From contig VXBM01001232.1 in NCBI GenBank assembly GCA_013400155.1, positions 62,001 to 126,000 on the forward strand: a DNA stretch of 64,000 nt, written 5' to 3'. Both the position numbers and the translations under genes were made by a program. The notes beneath the pieces are model-generated. The model had not been told where the DNA came from. It saw only the letters and a list, made by a program, of their open reading frames with translations, and searched no databases. The stretch comes from Helopsaltes ochotensis (lineage: Eukaryota; Chordata; Aves; Passeriformes; Locustellidae). Shown here piece by piece: positions 13,805 to 26,300 of this stretch (its first letter is position 1; every line of letters starts with the position of its first letter).

Positions 13805-16800
13805 GCTGTGGTTGGAGGCTTGCGTGAGAGACGAGCACTAGACTGGAGTACTCTTAGCAGATGCCAGCGCTGAACTTTCTGCCTCACTTGAAGCGAGTGG
13901 TGTTATTTCTCCGCAGCTGCAGAGGAGGGGGCTGAGTGAAGGCAAGAGCGGAGCCGCGATCCCGCGTAAGCGACGGCGCGCCAGGCAGAAACGAAACGCT
14001 GCTTCCACTTCTCCCGGCCTGATGCCTGAGCAGTGCCTGGGGATCATCTCCCCCTCGCTTTGCTGAGCTTGTCTCCCCTCAGGGTTGATGGCACGCTGTG
14101 CGTATCCAGGCAGGGACAAGAGTGGCGGTGGCGGTGAGGACAGAGTGTGGTGTTTGGTCTGGGGATTGGCGGGAGAGCTTCCTGCACCTGTTTGTCACTG
14201 TCACTTCTCCCCTGGCAAAGGGGTGCTGTGCTTCGGTCGGAGGATGGATCTGTCTTCACAGCTAGAGAGGAGAGAGGGAAACAGCTTAAATCCTGCAGGA
14301 AGCAGGTGTAACACGATAGGCCTCCTGAATTCCAGCACGACAGTGACAGCCATTAGAGAGATGGCCTTGGCCAGCCAGGAGCTGGAGCTCTGTCACCTCG
14401 AACCCATGTGCCAATCCTGCAGCCCATCTGTCTTGTCACAGGGTGTGATGATGGCCATTCCTCAGGCCTCAGGAGGAGGAGAAGGCACCAGGGGCATGAG
14501 AAGGCGCAGGACACTGTGAAGGATGGTCACGGCCACGTTGCCCTGCGTGCACTGAGGGCACACGGGCACTGTGGTGGCCAGGGCCGGGTGACCTGCAGGG
14601 TGCAGGTGGAGCTGCTCTACAGAGCCCATGGAGGCAGGGCACAGGACACTGCCCAGCCCCTTTTCTCTTTAGCCCAGCTCTCCAAAAACCAAGGATCAGG
14701 ATCAGTTTCCCCTCATTTCTTGCCATCCCAAGGGCGCGCTCTCCTCCCCAAAACTTCCACGCTCAAATTCCCAGCTCCAGTCCCAGCTTTGCAAAGCTTC
14801 TTGTTGGGATTCTCTCCCTTCCTGAGGGCTGGAAACTTGCCTCTGGCCACCTGGTGAGCTTGCCTTTGGATTTGCAGCTTCTCCTGCTCATTAGCTCAGA
14901 AATAATATGGACCAGCAGCGTTCAGTGCTAATTAATTTTGTGAACTGAACCGGGGTGAATGGGGTAATTGCCTGTGGCATGTGCGGGCGCCAGGTGAGCC
15001 CTCCCACTTTTGCCCTCCTTGTTTACCAGCTCCTCTCTGTGTATTTTAAGAAGCGTTTGGTCCCTTCTCCATGTGCAGAGGAAAAGCCATGTGATCCAGC
15101 CCAGAGAGAGCGCAGCAGGCACTGAATATTAAATTAAAACACATCGCTTATACACAAAAAAACCCCAAGCTGGAAAGGTTAAGAGCTAACAGAGATCCTC
15201 CGAACAGTCTCTGTCTGTTTGGAATGAATTAATCAGACCATTAAACAAATCTTTTAATCTAAAGTATCCCTTTCATTTCAGTACTCTGTAAAACAAAGTG
15301 ACTGGAGTATTGAGGGAAGAGTTTGCCATCACTGTGCTTTATTTGTACTAGAGAGGCGATGATTTTTTTTCCCTCCCTGTCTTCCTCTTTCAGAAACAAA
15401 AGCAGGATTAGAAACAGCACATGAGCTGGGACTAAATGGGCATGGAAAAGGCTGAATTCCCATGATTCATGGGGTGTTACATCATGAGCAGAGAGCTATT
15501 TTTTCTTTTTTTTGTCTTGGGAGGCAGAGCAAGCACGGAAGAGGCAACATCTCAACTGGAGATGAACAATATGTGGAAAGCACAGGGTGTTGAAGTCTCG
15601 GGATAGCAAGGCTGGAGCAGGGAAGGCAGAGAGCATTACTGAGGTCTTGGAGCCCAGAAAGAACAGGAAAGCTGCTCCTGCAAAGGCTCGGTGGAGTTTA
15701 TCACAGACGGGTCTGGGGAGTCATGGAGGCTCTGGTAGATGCTCAGAGATCTCAGCTGCAAACTGTGCCACAGGCTTTCCTCAGCCCGAGCATCCTCTGT
15801 TGAGGGAAGGGTCTGGGAGGATTGTACGTGTGGCAAAGAGCTCAGAAACTCTGTGTGCTGCCTTGGACAACTCATGTCTGCAAGGCAGTCACTTTCTGCA
15901 GTGCTGAGCAGCGCTGGGGCCTCTTGAGTTGTGTTTTTAAAGGCATTTGTGAAGTTGGTGGTGCTTTAAGCTTCCCGGTCCTGTTGCCTTGACTGGGAAC
16001 CACTGCCTTAACGTCCAGCTCTTTGGGGTGGCACTAAAAGCAGCTCAACTCTGTGAGGATGCACACTTCCCCTGTTCTTTACCCTTCAAACAAATGCTTC
16101 ATGGCATTTTTAAAGCCATTCCTGCTTTGTTTTGGTTTGGTTTGGTTTTCTTTTTCCCCCAGCTGAATGTGTGCAGGAAAACCTGACCTAGGAAAGGACC
16201 CTCTGACATGGGCACAGCTTGTGTGTGTGTGCCCTCGCCACCCCGTTTTGGTACTTGCACCCAAATATTTGAGAAAATGCTACGATCACCCTCACATGTG
16301 CAGAAAGGGGAGAGGCAGAGAGAAAGGGAAAGATAAAGCCAGGTAAAATCAGGCAACCCTGTTGCAAAATCATATGTATCCTTTTTTTTTTCCACCCTTA
16401 TTATTTTTTTTCTCCCTTTTTAATACACTCTTCAAAGCTTGCTAAGATTAAGTGCGCGATTTATCTTCGCCAAGTTTGAATTTTAAAAGGAACAGCCAAC
16501 TGTGTGATCGTATTATTAATATTTATACCTCGTCACAGAATGTTGACAGATTAATTATGCAATATGGTATAAAAATCAGCAGGCAGCGTGGGAGGGCGGT
16601 GGCAAAGTTCATGTATTAATAACACAGCGGGGTGGCTCGCACGCTCCCTGTGTGGCTCCCTGTTATCAGCACCTCATCCCGTGCCTGGCAGAGGCACCTT
16701 CATCCTGCTGAAGGGATGAGGATGCTGACAGCAAGAGGGGAAAGACAAGTGGAAAAGGCTGAGGAGTCCCAGCTCTTTGGTGCTGCTCCAGGAGCCTTTG

Positions 16801-19424
16801 TCGGGTCAGAGAGCAGGGGTGAGGAGCTTCACAACCCTCCTCGGCCTGGAGAACACCAAGAGGTGGCTTTGTCAGTGGAGATGCTGGGTCAGGAGTTGGG
16901 GGGTTGCTCCAAAGTTGTCTCTTTCATGCTGTCTGTTCCCTCCACCCCCCCAATTAGCTCGTCTCTTAACGAGTGCTGTCAGCCTGTCTTGCCAAAATTG
17001 CTTCTCTCTCCTGTCCACGGTGGCTGGTGCTGCGCCTCTTCTGAGGTCCACACCAGCACCAGGCATGTTGAAGGAAGGTTTAAATCATCTTTAGTGGACA
17101 AATATGAGACGGATGGTTGTACAGGGAGAGGCTTTTCTTTCCCCAAGAAGTCAACTGGGGTTGTTGGGCACAGCATCTGAGAGATTTATATAGGGGAAAA
17201 TAGGAAATGAAAATTGTGCGAGCCCCAGGGGTGGGAGCAAAGTCGTCTGAGAGCACCCTGGTGTCGTTTGCTGCCCAGCCCTGACTGGAGAATTGAAGTT
17301 TCATAGATGTTGTGAGAAGCATCTGTGGGGTGTTACCTCTCTGGATCTTCTCCACTGGGTTCCTTCTAGAGATGTGAGCATCCCGTGAGCCTGATCCTGC
17401 CCCAGGGCCTCCATCCACTGGCATGCACTTCGGTGAGATGGATGGACCGATGCTAAATTAGGGTCGGGCGTGTGGATGATTCATGCCAGCCAGCCTGGCT
17501 GGACAGCACAAGTCTGTGGCTGGGAATAAATCCTTCAGCGTGGAGCTGATAAGGTTTGCCATGGGCAGAGCTGCCTGTGCAGCTGGCACAGCTCAGCTGT
17601 CCCCTCTGGTCACCCTCCGTGTGAAGGAAAGCTTGCCCTTCCAAAGCCCTTTGGGGTTTCTATTTCCATCCCAGCCTCTCTCTGCCTAAGTGCTGCTCAT
17701 TTGGGTTTTTTTTTTTTTTTCTCCTTAATGAATCTTTTTCCTCAGTGTGTCTCAGGGGGATGGTTGATATGATACAATTTGCCTGATCCTTCTCAAATAA
17801 TCTCAAAGCAGCGTCTGGGTCAGGCTGTGGGGATGTACTTGGGCTGTTAGAGGGTTCTTTGTCAGAGAAGCCCTGGGTTTTGGAAAGGCAGCACAGTACA
17901 TCTCTCCCTCCTGCTCTCCTCTTGCATCCCACTCCTGTTTGGCCCTGGCACAAGCTCTTTCCTAAAAAAGCCCATCCATGTGCAGCCAAGCTATGGAGAA
18001 CAGCCTCCGGGGAGATGTGCAGAGGCATTTCAAGACAGATATCCCAGTTCCAGTGAGGTGTTTAACCTGCCAGAGAACAAAGAAAGTCGTTTAAGGTGGC
18101 TTTTGAAAGCCTTTCCAAGGATTTGGCTTCTCAATTTCCATTCAAATGAACTTTCCGTGTTCCCTTGCTGCAGCTTCCCGATGCCTCTTTTTACAGCCTC
18201 GGCCTTTCAATCTTAATTAAAAAAATGGAAAGAACAAAAGCACAATTGAGCAAAGCATTTCAACAAATGGTTGAAGTAACAGATTTTCCTGGCTTTTAGT
18301 GCAGGCTTAGAGGTGTTTTGGGACTTTGCTCCATGAAATTGGGGTCCTAAGGCTACTGGTGCAAATCCCTCCATCTTTTTCACCCCAGAAGCCAGTCCAC
18401 ATTGATGGAAAACGTTTTGATCCACCAGGAGCAGGTTCTCAATACAGAAACTGGAGTTATAAAGGTCGTTTTCCCCCAGTTTTGTGGGTTTCTTTTCTAA
18501 TTGAGATGGAAACAAAGGCAGAAGCCGCTGAGTTGTTTAGAAAATGTTTTTTTTTCTGCTAAGGGCAAAGTTGATCTCCTTCCGGATGGCCAGGCAAGAT
18601 TTGTCTGCATTATCTGTCAGTGGCCCTTAAGTAGATGTGAATCTGGAAATGCAAAGGATTGTCTGTCAGTGAATGGAGACTGGGGTGAGGGGAATGGCGA
18701 GGAAAGTCCAAAACGCCAGCGGACAGAGCTGTCCCCTGCAGCTTCCCAATCGGAGCTGGAGCTTCCTCCGAGCCTCCTCCTGCCTCTGCAGACGATAAAC
18801 GTTGGATAATTGATTTATTCCACCTGCCTGCCGGCCGTCCCGTCCCCGCCGAGCGCCTGCGGCCGCCTTCCTGCCCCGCTCGACCGCTCTCCCCCCGCAC
18901 CAGGACGCGGTGCCTTGGCAGGGAGCAGATGGACAGCCCACCTTGAGGCCATCGAGTGCAGGAGGCTCAGCGCTGAGCCTCTTGGAGGCTGACGGCTCCC
19001 AAGACCCCGGAATGTTGCGAGGAGCAGCCGAGAGAGGGCTGCTTGTCGGCGGTAAGGCGGCTTTTGCCGGCGGAAGGTCCTTTTTCCAAGTAGCCCTCAA
19101 GGTTAAAGTTGGATGCTCCCTCCAGATGGTCTCCATCTGATGCATCTCATTAAGGGCTTGAGCTGCCTCGCGTTCCTGGCCTCCCAGTGCCAAGAATAAC
19201 AAGGAATGGAAGCCAGCAACAGCGGTGGCTGCTGTTAGAAGGGCATGAGATGATTTAAGGGTCAAGACAAGACCATATGGCCCATCAAGGTCCCGTCGTA
19301 ACAACCCAAAGGAATATAAAACACCTTGTGTTAGTTCACCCTTCCTGCTTCCTCTCAAGGCTGTTTGCTGTAACCTTTGTGAGAGCAGTTCCCCAGCTCC
19401 ACCACGTTCTGATTTATGCCCCGG

Positions 19425-19750
19425 TGTCACCCTGATTTTCAGCCTTCTGATGTGTTTTCATTTCTGTAATGGAGTTCTCACGCTTTCAAGTATCAACAAT
19501 GGTTTGTTTTCATATTTTCATGGAGGAGGAGAGAGTTGATGGACTGTTGGTCTGACCAGCGTGGTTGGAGAGGTGGCAGCTTCAACCTTCAATCCATGGT
19601 CACCTTTGGAGTTCTATAAAATGAAAAATGTAAATAAAGGCGTTCCCTTTTTTCCCGGCACGACTCAGCGTGTGGGTGCAGTTCTTTCCTCTCTCCTGTC
19701 TCCACACCCTGGGCTGCTTTCCAGAGCCCTGTGGGTCCCCTCGTGGGGTG
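19425..19750 (+). mobile_element. Diverged solo LTR, sense orientation
   Basis: On the + strand it starts TGTCACCCTGATTTTCAGCC, matching the 5' end of the minus-strand copies. It then shares GGACTGTTGGTCTGACCAG, GGTTGGAGAGGTGGCA and AATCCATGGTC with them, a TATA-like TTCTATAAAA near 19612, and AATAAA at 19633-19638. It is the most diverged copy, and the only one oriented with OPCML. The 3' end is estimated from the length of the other copies. Confidence 0.6.
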
Positions 19751-21314
19751 TTCTCTTTGGAAGGCAGGCAGGAGGAGCAGAGGCATCCTGGGATCCGTGG
19801 CTCCAGGCTCAGTCTTCTGTGACCCTTCCTGATTTAGGGAAAGCTAGCAGACTCTGCATGTGCAGCTGTGAAGTTGGGTGTCATGTGTGAGCCCTTTTGG
19901 CACCCAAGGGTGTGCTCTGCAGCATTTAGTGCTCCTGCCAGCATTTCTCATCCCCGGATCAGTGTGAAGTGGCCTCTTGGTGTCACTGATGGCTCACCCC
20001 TCCACTGCCCCCAGCCCCTGGGCCCTCAGCCAGTCCATCTGCTGAGCTGGATAAGCCACATCTGGTTGGTCTTTCCTTGAGATTTAGATACATCTGGAGA
20101 GTGCTCAGCTTGTTGTCTTCTCAAATAGTCTGGGGCTTTTCCTTGGTTCCCCTGTGGACTCGGAGCCTTTCTTTGCCAAATTCTGCTATAATAACTCTCA
20201 TTTCCATGGAGGAGCACTGTCAGAGCAGGAGGGACCCCTGCCCTCAGCTGGGTGTGTCCCATCACTTTAATTCCAAGGTGAAGTGCAGCATCTTGGCGCA
20301 ACCAATCCAAGTGCTGCGGCTGCACAGACAAATCTGCGCTTCTGAGAGGGAGTCGATGCATCCTCGGAGTGTCAGCTCAGGGCTTGGCAGGCTGCAGGCA
20401 GCGATGCTCCTGTTCCTGAGGCTGCTCCCAAAAAGGCAGTGTGCCTGGGGCTCTGAGGTCGTGTGGGCAGCCACACCTCAGGGCTGTGGCTCCTGGCCCT
20501 GGTGCTGTGTCTCTGCCCCACTTTGGAGACGGGACAGCCACCGTTCCCTGCTCGGCTCCTGTCCTCCAGCTCATTTCCTGAGGGAACACTTACAGCGCTG
20601 ACCTTAAAGAGCAATTTTGGGCAAGCGCGGAGCAGCTCAATTGTTCATAAACCTGACATTTATGTCTCGGAGATTCTTCCTCTGCAGGATGCACTGCTCT
20701 TTATGATTTTATCAAATAAAATGCCCCTTCGCCCCCAACCAAGCTCTCTCTCCTTCCCTGATGTTTTTTGTAGGGCAATCATTGTGAGCGGAGAGCTTGG
20801 AGGCATCTGCTTGTCCTTAATGCCGTGGCACGGCGAGGGTTAGAGAAATGCTTCTGCAGGCATTTAGCGAGCACGGATGGGTAGGACTGAGCTCTGGTGC
20901 TCTAATGTTGGTAATTACTGAGCAGGGATTAGGGACTTGCACTGCGAGCACGTAGAGAAACTGAGTATTAAATGCAAACAGATCAAACCACCTGACGGAC
21001 CCGCAAAGTTTGTTCCTGTGGTTTTCAGTGCTCCGCTGAAATGCTTCCTGGGCTTTCAGATCATTTCTCTGCTCCTCACGGAGGTGGCATGGCGGGTTTG
21101 GGAGCAGCAATGTGGTGGCATCCCAAAATAGCTGTTAACTGGGGAGGTAGGAGAACTAGCCAGGATGCAAGAGTACATCTTCAGCTTCTCGTTTCCCATA
21201 AAAAGCTGGTGAAAGGCAGCAGCTGTGGCCAGAGACACCTGTGTGAGAGCAGCTTTTGGTCCTGCCCAGCTCCACGGGGACTGCAGTGACCTGAGACAGC
21301 GTTCTCTGTGTCAT

Positions 21315-21480
21315 CAGGTTGCCCAGAGTAGTTGTGGCTGCCCAGAACTGTTCAAGGCTGGGTTGCATTGAGCTCTGAGCAACCTGGTCTAGTGATAGAT
21401 GTCCCTGCCCACAGCCGGGAGGTTGGGATGAGATGAGCTCTAAGGTCATTTCCAACCCAAACCATCCTGGGATTCTGTGA
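21315..21480 (+). mobile_element. CR1 LINE 3' fragment
   Basis: It contains AGGTTGCCCAGAGTAG, GAGCAACCTGGTCTAGTG, GATGTCCCTGCCCA, AAGGTCATTTCCAACCCAAA and ends GGGATTCTGTGA, in sense CR1 order. Confidence 0.85.
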
Positions 21481-22050
21481 TTTCTGTGTTTTCTGGGGTT
21501 CTGTGATCTCCCCTCTCTTAGTGCTGGTCCTGTCTCCCAGCTCCTTCCCAGTCACCACACAAGGAAACCGACTGGATGAACAAACACCGCTTGCTCTGAC
21601 CAGGGCATCTTCTATCCAGGCTATTAATACCAGCTCCACATGGAGGGCTTGCTACCCTGGAAGTGTTAATTAGCTTCCCCCCTCCTCCCTCCCATTATTT
21701 TTCTGCCTTGCTCTTTAGAAGGTCTCTGAACCAGGAGATCAATGCCTCCTGCTAATCCTCTCTTCAGCAGCTTAGAGAGGCACCGCAGAATACTCCGTTT
21801 AATTCTCCTCTAACACCTTTGCTAATCATCCTTTGCAGCCCCAGAGCCCCAGGCAGGCGGGCAGGGGAGAGCGGGGATGCGAAGCCCAGCAGGTGCTCAT
21901 TTACACCCGGCACGGAGGCACGGCAGGGCCTGCACAGGGCAATGGGAAGAGCAGGGGTGCAGGGGGGAAAAGCAGTGGGAGAGAGAGGAGGGGAAGATCC
22001 CTTGGGATGAGAAGCGTGGCGTCAGCGTGCAAACCATCTGAATGCTCTGG

Positions 22051-22369
22051 TGTCACTGCTGAGCACTGAAAGAACAGACGGACTCTCCTCGCTAAGGGTG
22101 ATCGAAAAAAGAAGGTGTTCTTTATTTTCTTACCTTATTATATAGTTTTTCTATCCTGACCATGGACTGGGAGAGAGTTTTGCCACCTCTCCAATCCCAC
22201 TGGTCAAACCAACAGTCCATCAATTGTTCCTTCCCTCAAGGAAAGTATGTCAACATCTTTACGTCTTCAAAACATCACTATCTACTGATAACATTCGTGT
22301 GAGAAAGAACTAAGAACTATGAAAACATCAAGAAACTGTGAACAACATCAGAAAGGCTGCGAGAATCAC
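22051..22369 (-). mobile_element. Solo LTR, same family as 7249-7575
   Basis: It begins TGTCACTGCTGAGC like the 7.2-kb copy and shares its whole length. The TATA box (complement of 22138-22145) and AATAAA (complement of 22121-22126) are intact. At the right end the match stops after GAGAATCA, a few bases earlier than in the other copies, just before an antisense CR1 tail at 22379. The small deletion or junction there blurs the target duplication. Confidence 0.75.
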
Positions 22370-22378
22370 TCTTGGGGT

Positions 22379-22412
22379 CATAGAATCATTCAGGTTGGAA
22401 AAGGCCTCCTGG
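22379..22412 (-). mobile_element. Short CR1 tail
   Basis: CATAGAATCATTCAGGTTGG and AAAAGGCCTCC form an antisense CR1 end that breaks off after about 30 bases. Confidence 0.65.
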
Positions 22413-22689
22413 TGGTGTTGCTTCCCCCCTTGTCCTCTCCCTCCGTGCCGTTGGTACAGGCTGTGTTGTCAACCTGTGCAGATAATAAGGATAACTGCTC
22501 CTCTGGGCCTCTCCACACAGTGCCCTGGGGTCTGTAAGGGCTTCTCAGGGTGGGTCAAACCCCTGAGTGCTGGGATCTGGATTGGGCTGTCTCTCTGAGC
22601 AGTGTTCCCTGTCGGCAGGGACGTGCGGGAGGTCCCAGGAGTGAGCAGTCACATCCTGCACGCTGCCATGGTCCTGTGCAGCAGGACAT

Positions 22690-22745
22690 CATGGAATCAT
22701 GGAGCCACAGACCTCTAAGATCAAGTCCAACCATCTTCAGGCTTT
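22690..22745 (-). mobile_element. Short CR1 tail
   Basis: CATGGAATCATGGAGCC, ACCTCTAAGATCAAGTCC and AACCATC follow the antisense CR1 end pattern of another subfamily. Confidence 0.6.
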
Positions 22746-23199
22746 TTGGCTGACTCGAGCTGGGGCTGTGGGCACTGGGAGCTCTGCCACTGCTCGGCTA
22801 CTCAGCTCCCTGTGCTTGGCCATCCTCCCCTCCGTGAGAGCAAGACTTCTCTGGGGTCACTTTGGCTTTCACAGCAGAGCTGCATAAATAGCCTGGGGGT
22901 CACTCTGAGAGTCAGAGTCACCCATGGGTGACAATTGTTGTGCTTTGACTCCCTGGCTCTTGCTGCACAAGTTTACCACAGGCTGTGTCTCCTCTGTGGA
23001 GAAGAGTGACCTGGATTTAAGTGTGAGGACCTTGCTAAGCTTTTCCGTTCCAACTGCTGTGATCCAGCTAAAAGGCTGCGAGCAAAAACCCACGTGGAAG
23101 TGCAAGTGCATGCTAATGAGTCGTGTTGCCAAAACCAGAAGGAACCAACTCTACAGGGATTTGGTAGTTTGTTTTTTTTTTTTTTCCTCCTACCCAAGT

Positions 23200-23332
23200 T
23201 CAATAGCAGCGAATTGCATATTTCTCTGAGGCTTCTCAACAAACAATTTACAGTGTAAATATATTTGTTGGCATGCAAATCACTCTGCATTATGAGTCTT
23301 GATTAATATTATAATGTGTTGATGAAAGCCTC
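23200..23332. other. Duplicated unlabelled element, copy A
   Basis: It aligns with 49446-49592 in the same orientation through ordered blocks: TAGCAGCG / TGGCATCG, TTTCTCT, AACAAACAA, TTACAGTGTAAAT, a TTGGC block, GATTAATATTA and GA(T/C)GAAA(G/C)CCTCT. Flanks do not match. It is not CR1 or the LTR families seen here. Possibly an ancient repeat or a duplicated regulatory element; no function is shown. Confidence 0.7.
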
Positions 23333-26300
23333 TAAGTGGTTCTTGGAACTAAGGTTCCTGACAAAGATCAGCTGTTTGGGTGCCCAGTGTTTGCAAAACA
23401 TTAGATTAGGGTGATTTTTTTTGCCTTTGTTTTGGTTTCTTTCCCCCATGTGTGTTGTTTAATGGGTTGTTTCTTTTCCCCCCTCCCTCTGTTTAAGATG
23501 CTGAGTGCAAAGTGGCAGTGGCTCTTCAAACCAGGCAATTAATTAACACAATCAAGCTCTTCCCCGCGCTGCTGCCACCCCTTTCTGCTCCTTGTCCCCT
23601 GTGTAAGAGGGGTGCTGCTGTGGGGGTCAGCCCCTGCTCCTGGAGATGCTGGGGAGGGACAGGATGAAGGATACAGGGCTATCAGCAGCTCCTGTGTGTG
23701 CCAGTAGCCAGGCTGGGGCATGGAGCAGCAAACCCATGAGTGGAGGAAGCTGAGCAGTAGAGTAATGAGGCCTGATTGCCTATGGAGCCATCCCAGGGGC
23801 TTTGTTCCCCTGGAGCCTCTCTGGTGTGGAGGAAAATTCATGGTCCTGCTAATGCAGCACCACGAGGCTCCTTCCCTAGAGACTCCCAGCAGTTTCCAGG
23901 ATGGAACAGGTTTGATGTTGCACCTTCCCTGCCGGAACAGTGCCATGAAGAACAGCAGAATTCATCAGAGAGGGCTGAATGACCCCCATCCCACCTTCAC
24001 TGTGCTTCCCCCTGACTGTTCCCAGCTCCATCCTTTGTGACAGCTCCTGAAACACCTGGAAAACCCTTCCCTCTTCCAGCCCATCCTCCTCAGCCAGAGC
24101 AGGCTGCTCTGGGTGCTGGGCTGTCCCTGGGGAAGAGGATGTGTTTCCAGCCCCTCTCTGGGATGTGCTTGTGGAGACAGGAGAGCGTGGCAATGACAGG
24201 CTTTGAGCACCATCCTCCCCAGCCCAGCTTCTGTGACGGCTGCTCTCGTTGCTATTTCCTTCTACCCTTTGGAGCTGAGTTCCCAAAGGTGTCAGGACAA
24301 ATGCCACACTCATCAGCGTGGCTCTGCCCAGGCAGGCAGGAGCGGGGAGAAAAGGCAAGAAAGGAAAAATAACCCTGTTTAGCAGGCGGCAGAGCAGGGT
24401 TTAGTGACAGCCTCAAGTCTTGATCTTTGTTAAACTGCTGTTTTGCTCAGAGACTGACAGGGAGCACCATGAAATACGGAGTGTTCAGCTTGTAGCACTC
24501 GGGAGAGCTGCGCAGGTCGTGTGTGGCTCTGCCGTGACGTGCCTGGCAGGGAGCACACCAGGGGGGCACACTGAGCTCCCTGCCCCAGCAATGGGCTGGT
24601 TTGGGACTGCATCTCCCCTCTCAGCAGCCTCTCCACTCCTGGGTTTGCTCCTCTCCATTTCCCTGCAGTCCCAGGTGGTTTTCTGCAGTGGCTCATGGTT
24701 CATTTGGCCATCCCCAGGGAGAGCAGGATGGCAGAGCCATCCCCACCCTGCTTGTTGCCCTCTGAGCGTGGCAGCTCTTGCTGAGGTCTCGGAGTTGGAG
24801 TTGAGCTGGGCAGGGAAAGCACAGACACTTAAAGGAGAGACAGAGAGAGAGGGGGGAAAGAGTGACGAGCACACGTGCTCTAAAAGAACACACTGCCTTT
24901 TTTTTCCTCTTCCTTTTCTTTTTTCTGAAAGCAGCTGTGCCTTTTTCCAGCACTTTTAACTGGTTGCCAGGGAAACAGAGCAAGGGAGAGTGGAAAGGTT
25001 AGATGGATATTGGACGAGGCTAATGCACTTGTTTCAACCAAGAATTGACAGGTGCTTAGGACACCGAAGGTCCTGATAACTCCTCATTTGTACAGCTCCT
25101 TTGCAGAGCCTTGAGTACTTCCCTACCACCGTTAATTGTGTTTTAATCATTTGCAAATTATAATTCATCTCCATCAGGGGATCTCTAATGGTGGCTTTAT
25201 GGAGCGCGTCCACATGTTCCTCAGCCCTGCTGGGATACTGGGGATGAAATATTGGGCACCTTGGGCCTTGTTGGTATGGGTGGTCTGGCTTGAAGGGACT
25301 TCAACTCCAGCAGAGGTCCTGATGGAAAAGGTGGGAATTGCAGCTGGGCGATCCAAACATGCTGGGAAAAGCACTGGAGGGAAGCCATGTGCTTGTGGCT
25401 GCCTGGTTTTCCCAGAACAGGGGCTGGCATGGGAGAGGTGGTGATGCACAAGTCCAATGTGTGGATCCCCTTGTCCGCAGGGTCATCCCCAACCCTGGCC
25501 CCAGTGTTGGCAGAGTTCTTGGCATCTCCCTGCTCACCAGCAGCTCCCACCCAGCCCCACAGGGCTGCTGGGACGCAAGGTCCCTGCGTGTTTGCTGCTC
25601 CACTTGGCTTTTTCACCTTCCTCTGGGTTACAAACCAAAGACAAATGCCTCACTATGGATTTTTGTCACCATTGGGAGGCTCAGAGGGCTTTTTCCCTCT
25701 GCTTCCACTTCAGGTTTTGTTTTTGTTTTGCGTCTGTCATGTCTAAAATAGCAGCTCCATCTAAGGAATAACCAAGGGGCCTGAAATTTGGCTTGGTCAC
25801 ATCTGGTCTGAGCAAAACACAGCATGGATACAGAGTCCTAAAGCTCAGGCTCTGGAGAGGCAGGGGTGGCTGCTGAGGCTCTCACTGCATTTGGGGTTTG
25901 TAATGTTCTCCTGGGGAGGGCAGAAGGGCAGTGATTAAAAACCCAAGCTAAACCCCACTTGTGTCTGTGGGTGGGGAGGTGGAAGGAGTGATGGGGTGAT
26001 GGTGAGGGCTGGGGGACCCCAGCTCTGCCTCTGGTACCCTGAGCCTCATCCTGCAGCTCTGCGTGCATCAAACACTGATGGGGCTCCCTCCTCCCTGGCG
26101 TGACCTCAGAGGACTCTCCTCATCCTGCCCTCCCCTCCGAAATGCCTGCCTGAGTCCTCCCAGGCCATCCCACAGCCATGGAAGATGGCAATCCACCTTT
26201 TTCTGAGCTGGGGAGGGAACGGGATGCAGTCCCTGCCCGTGGCTGCAAACAGAACTGCTCACTGCTCCTTCTTGTCAGCAGCTTCCCAAGCCTGCCGCCT

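Noticed and set aside
13406..13873. Repeat protein gene
   Set aside because: The frame is explained by a unit length near a multiple of three. No domain, promoter or splice evidence.
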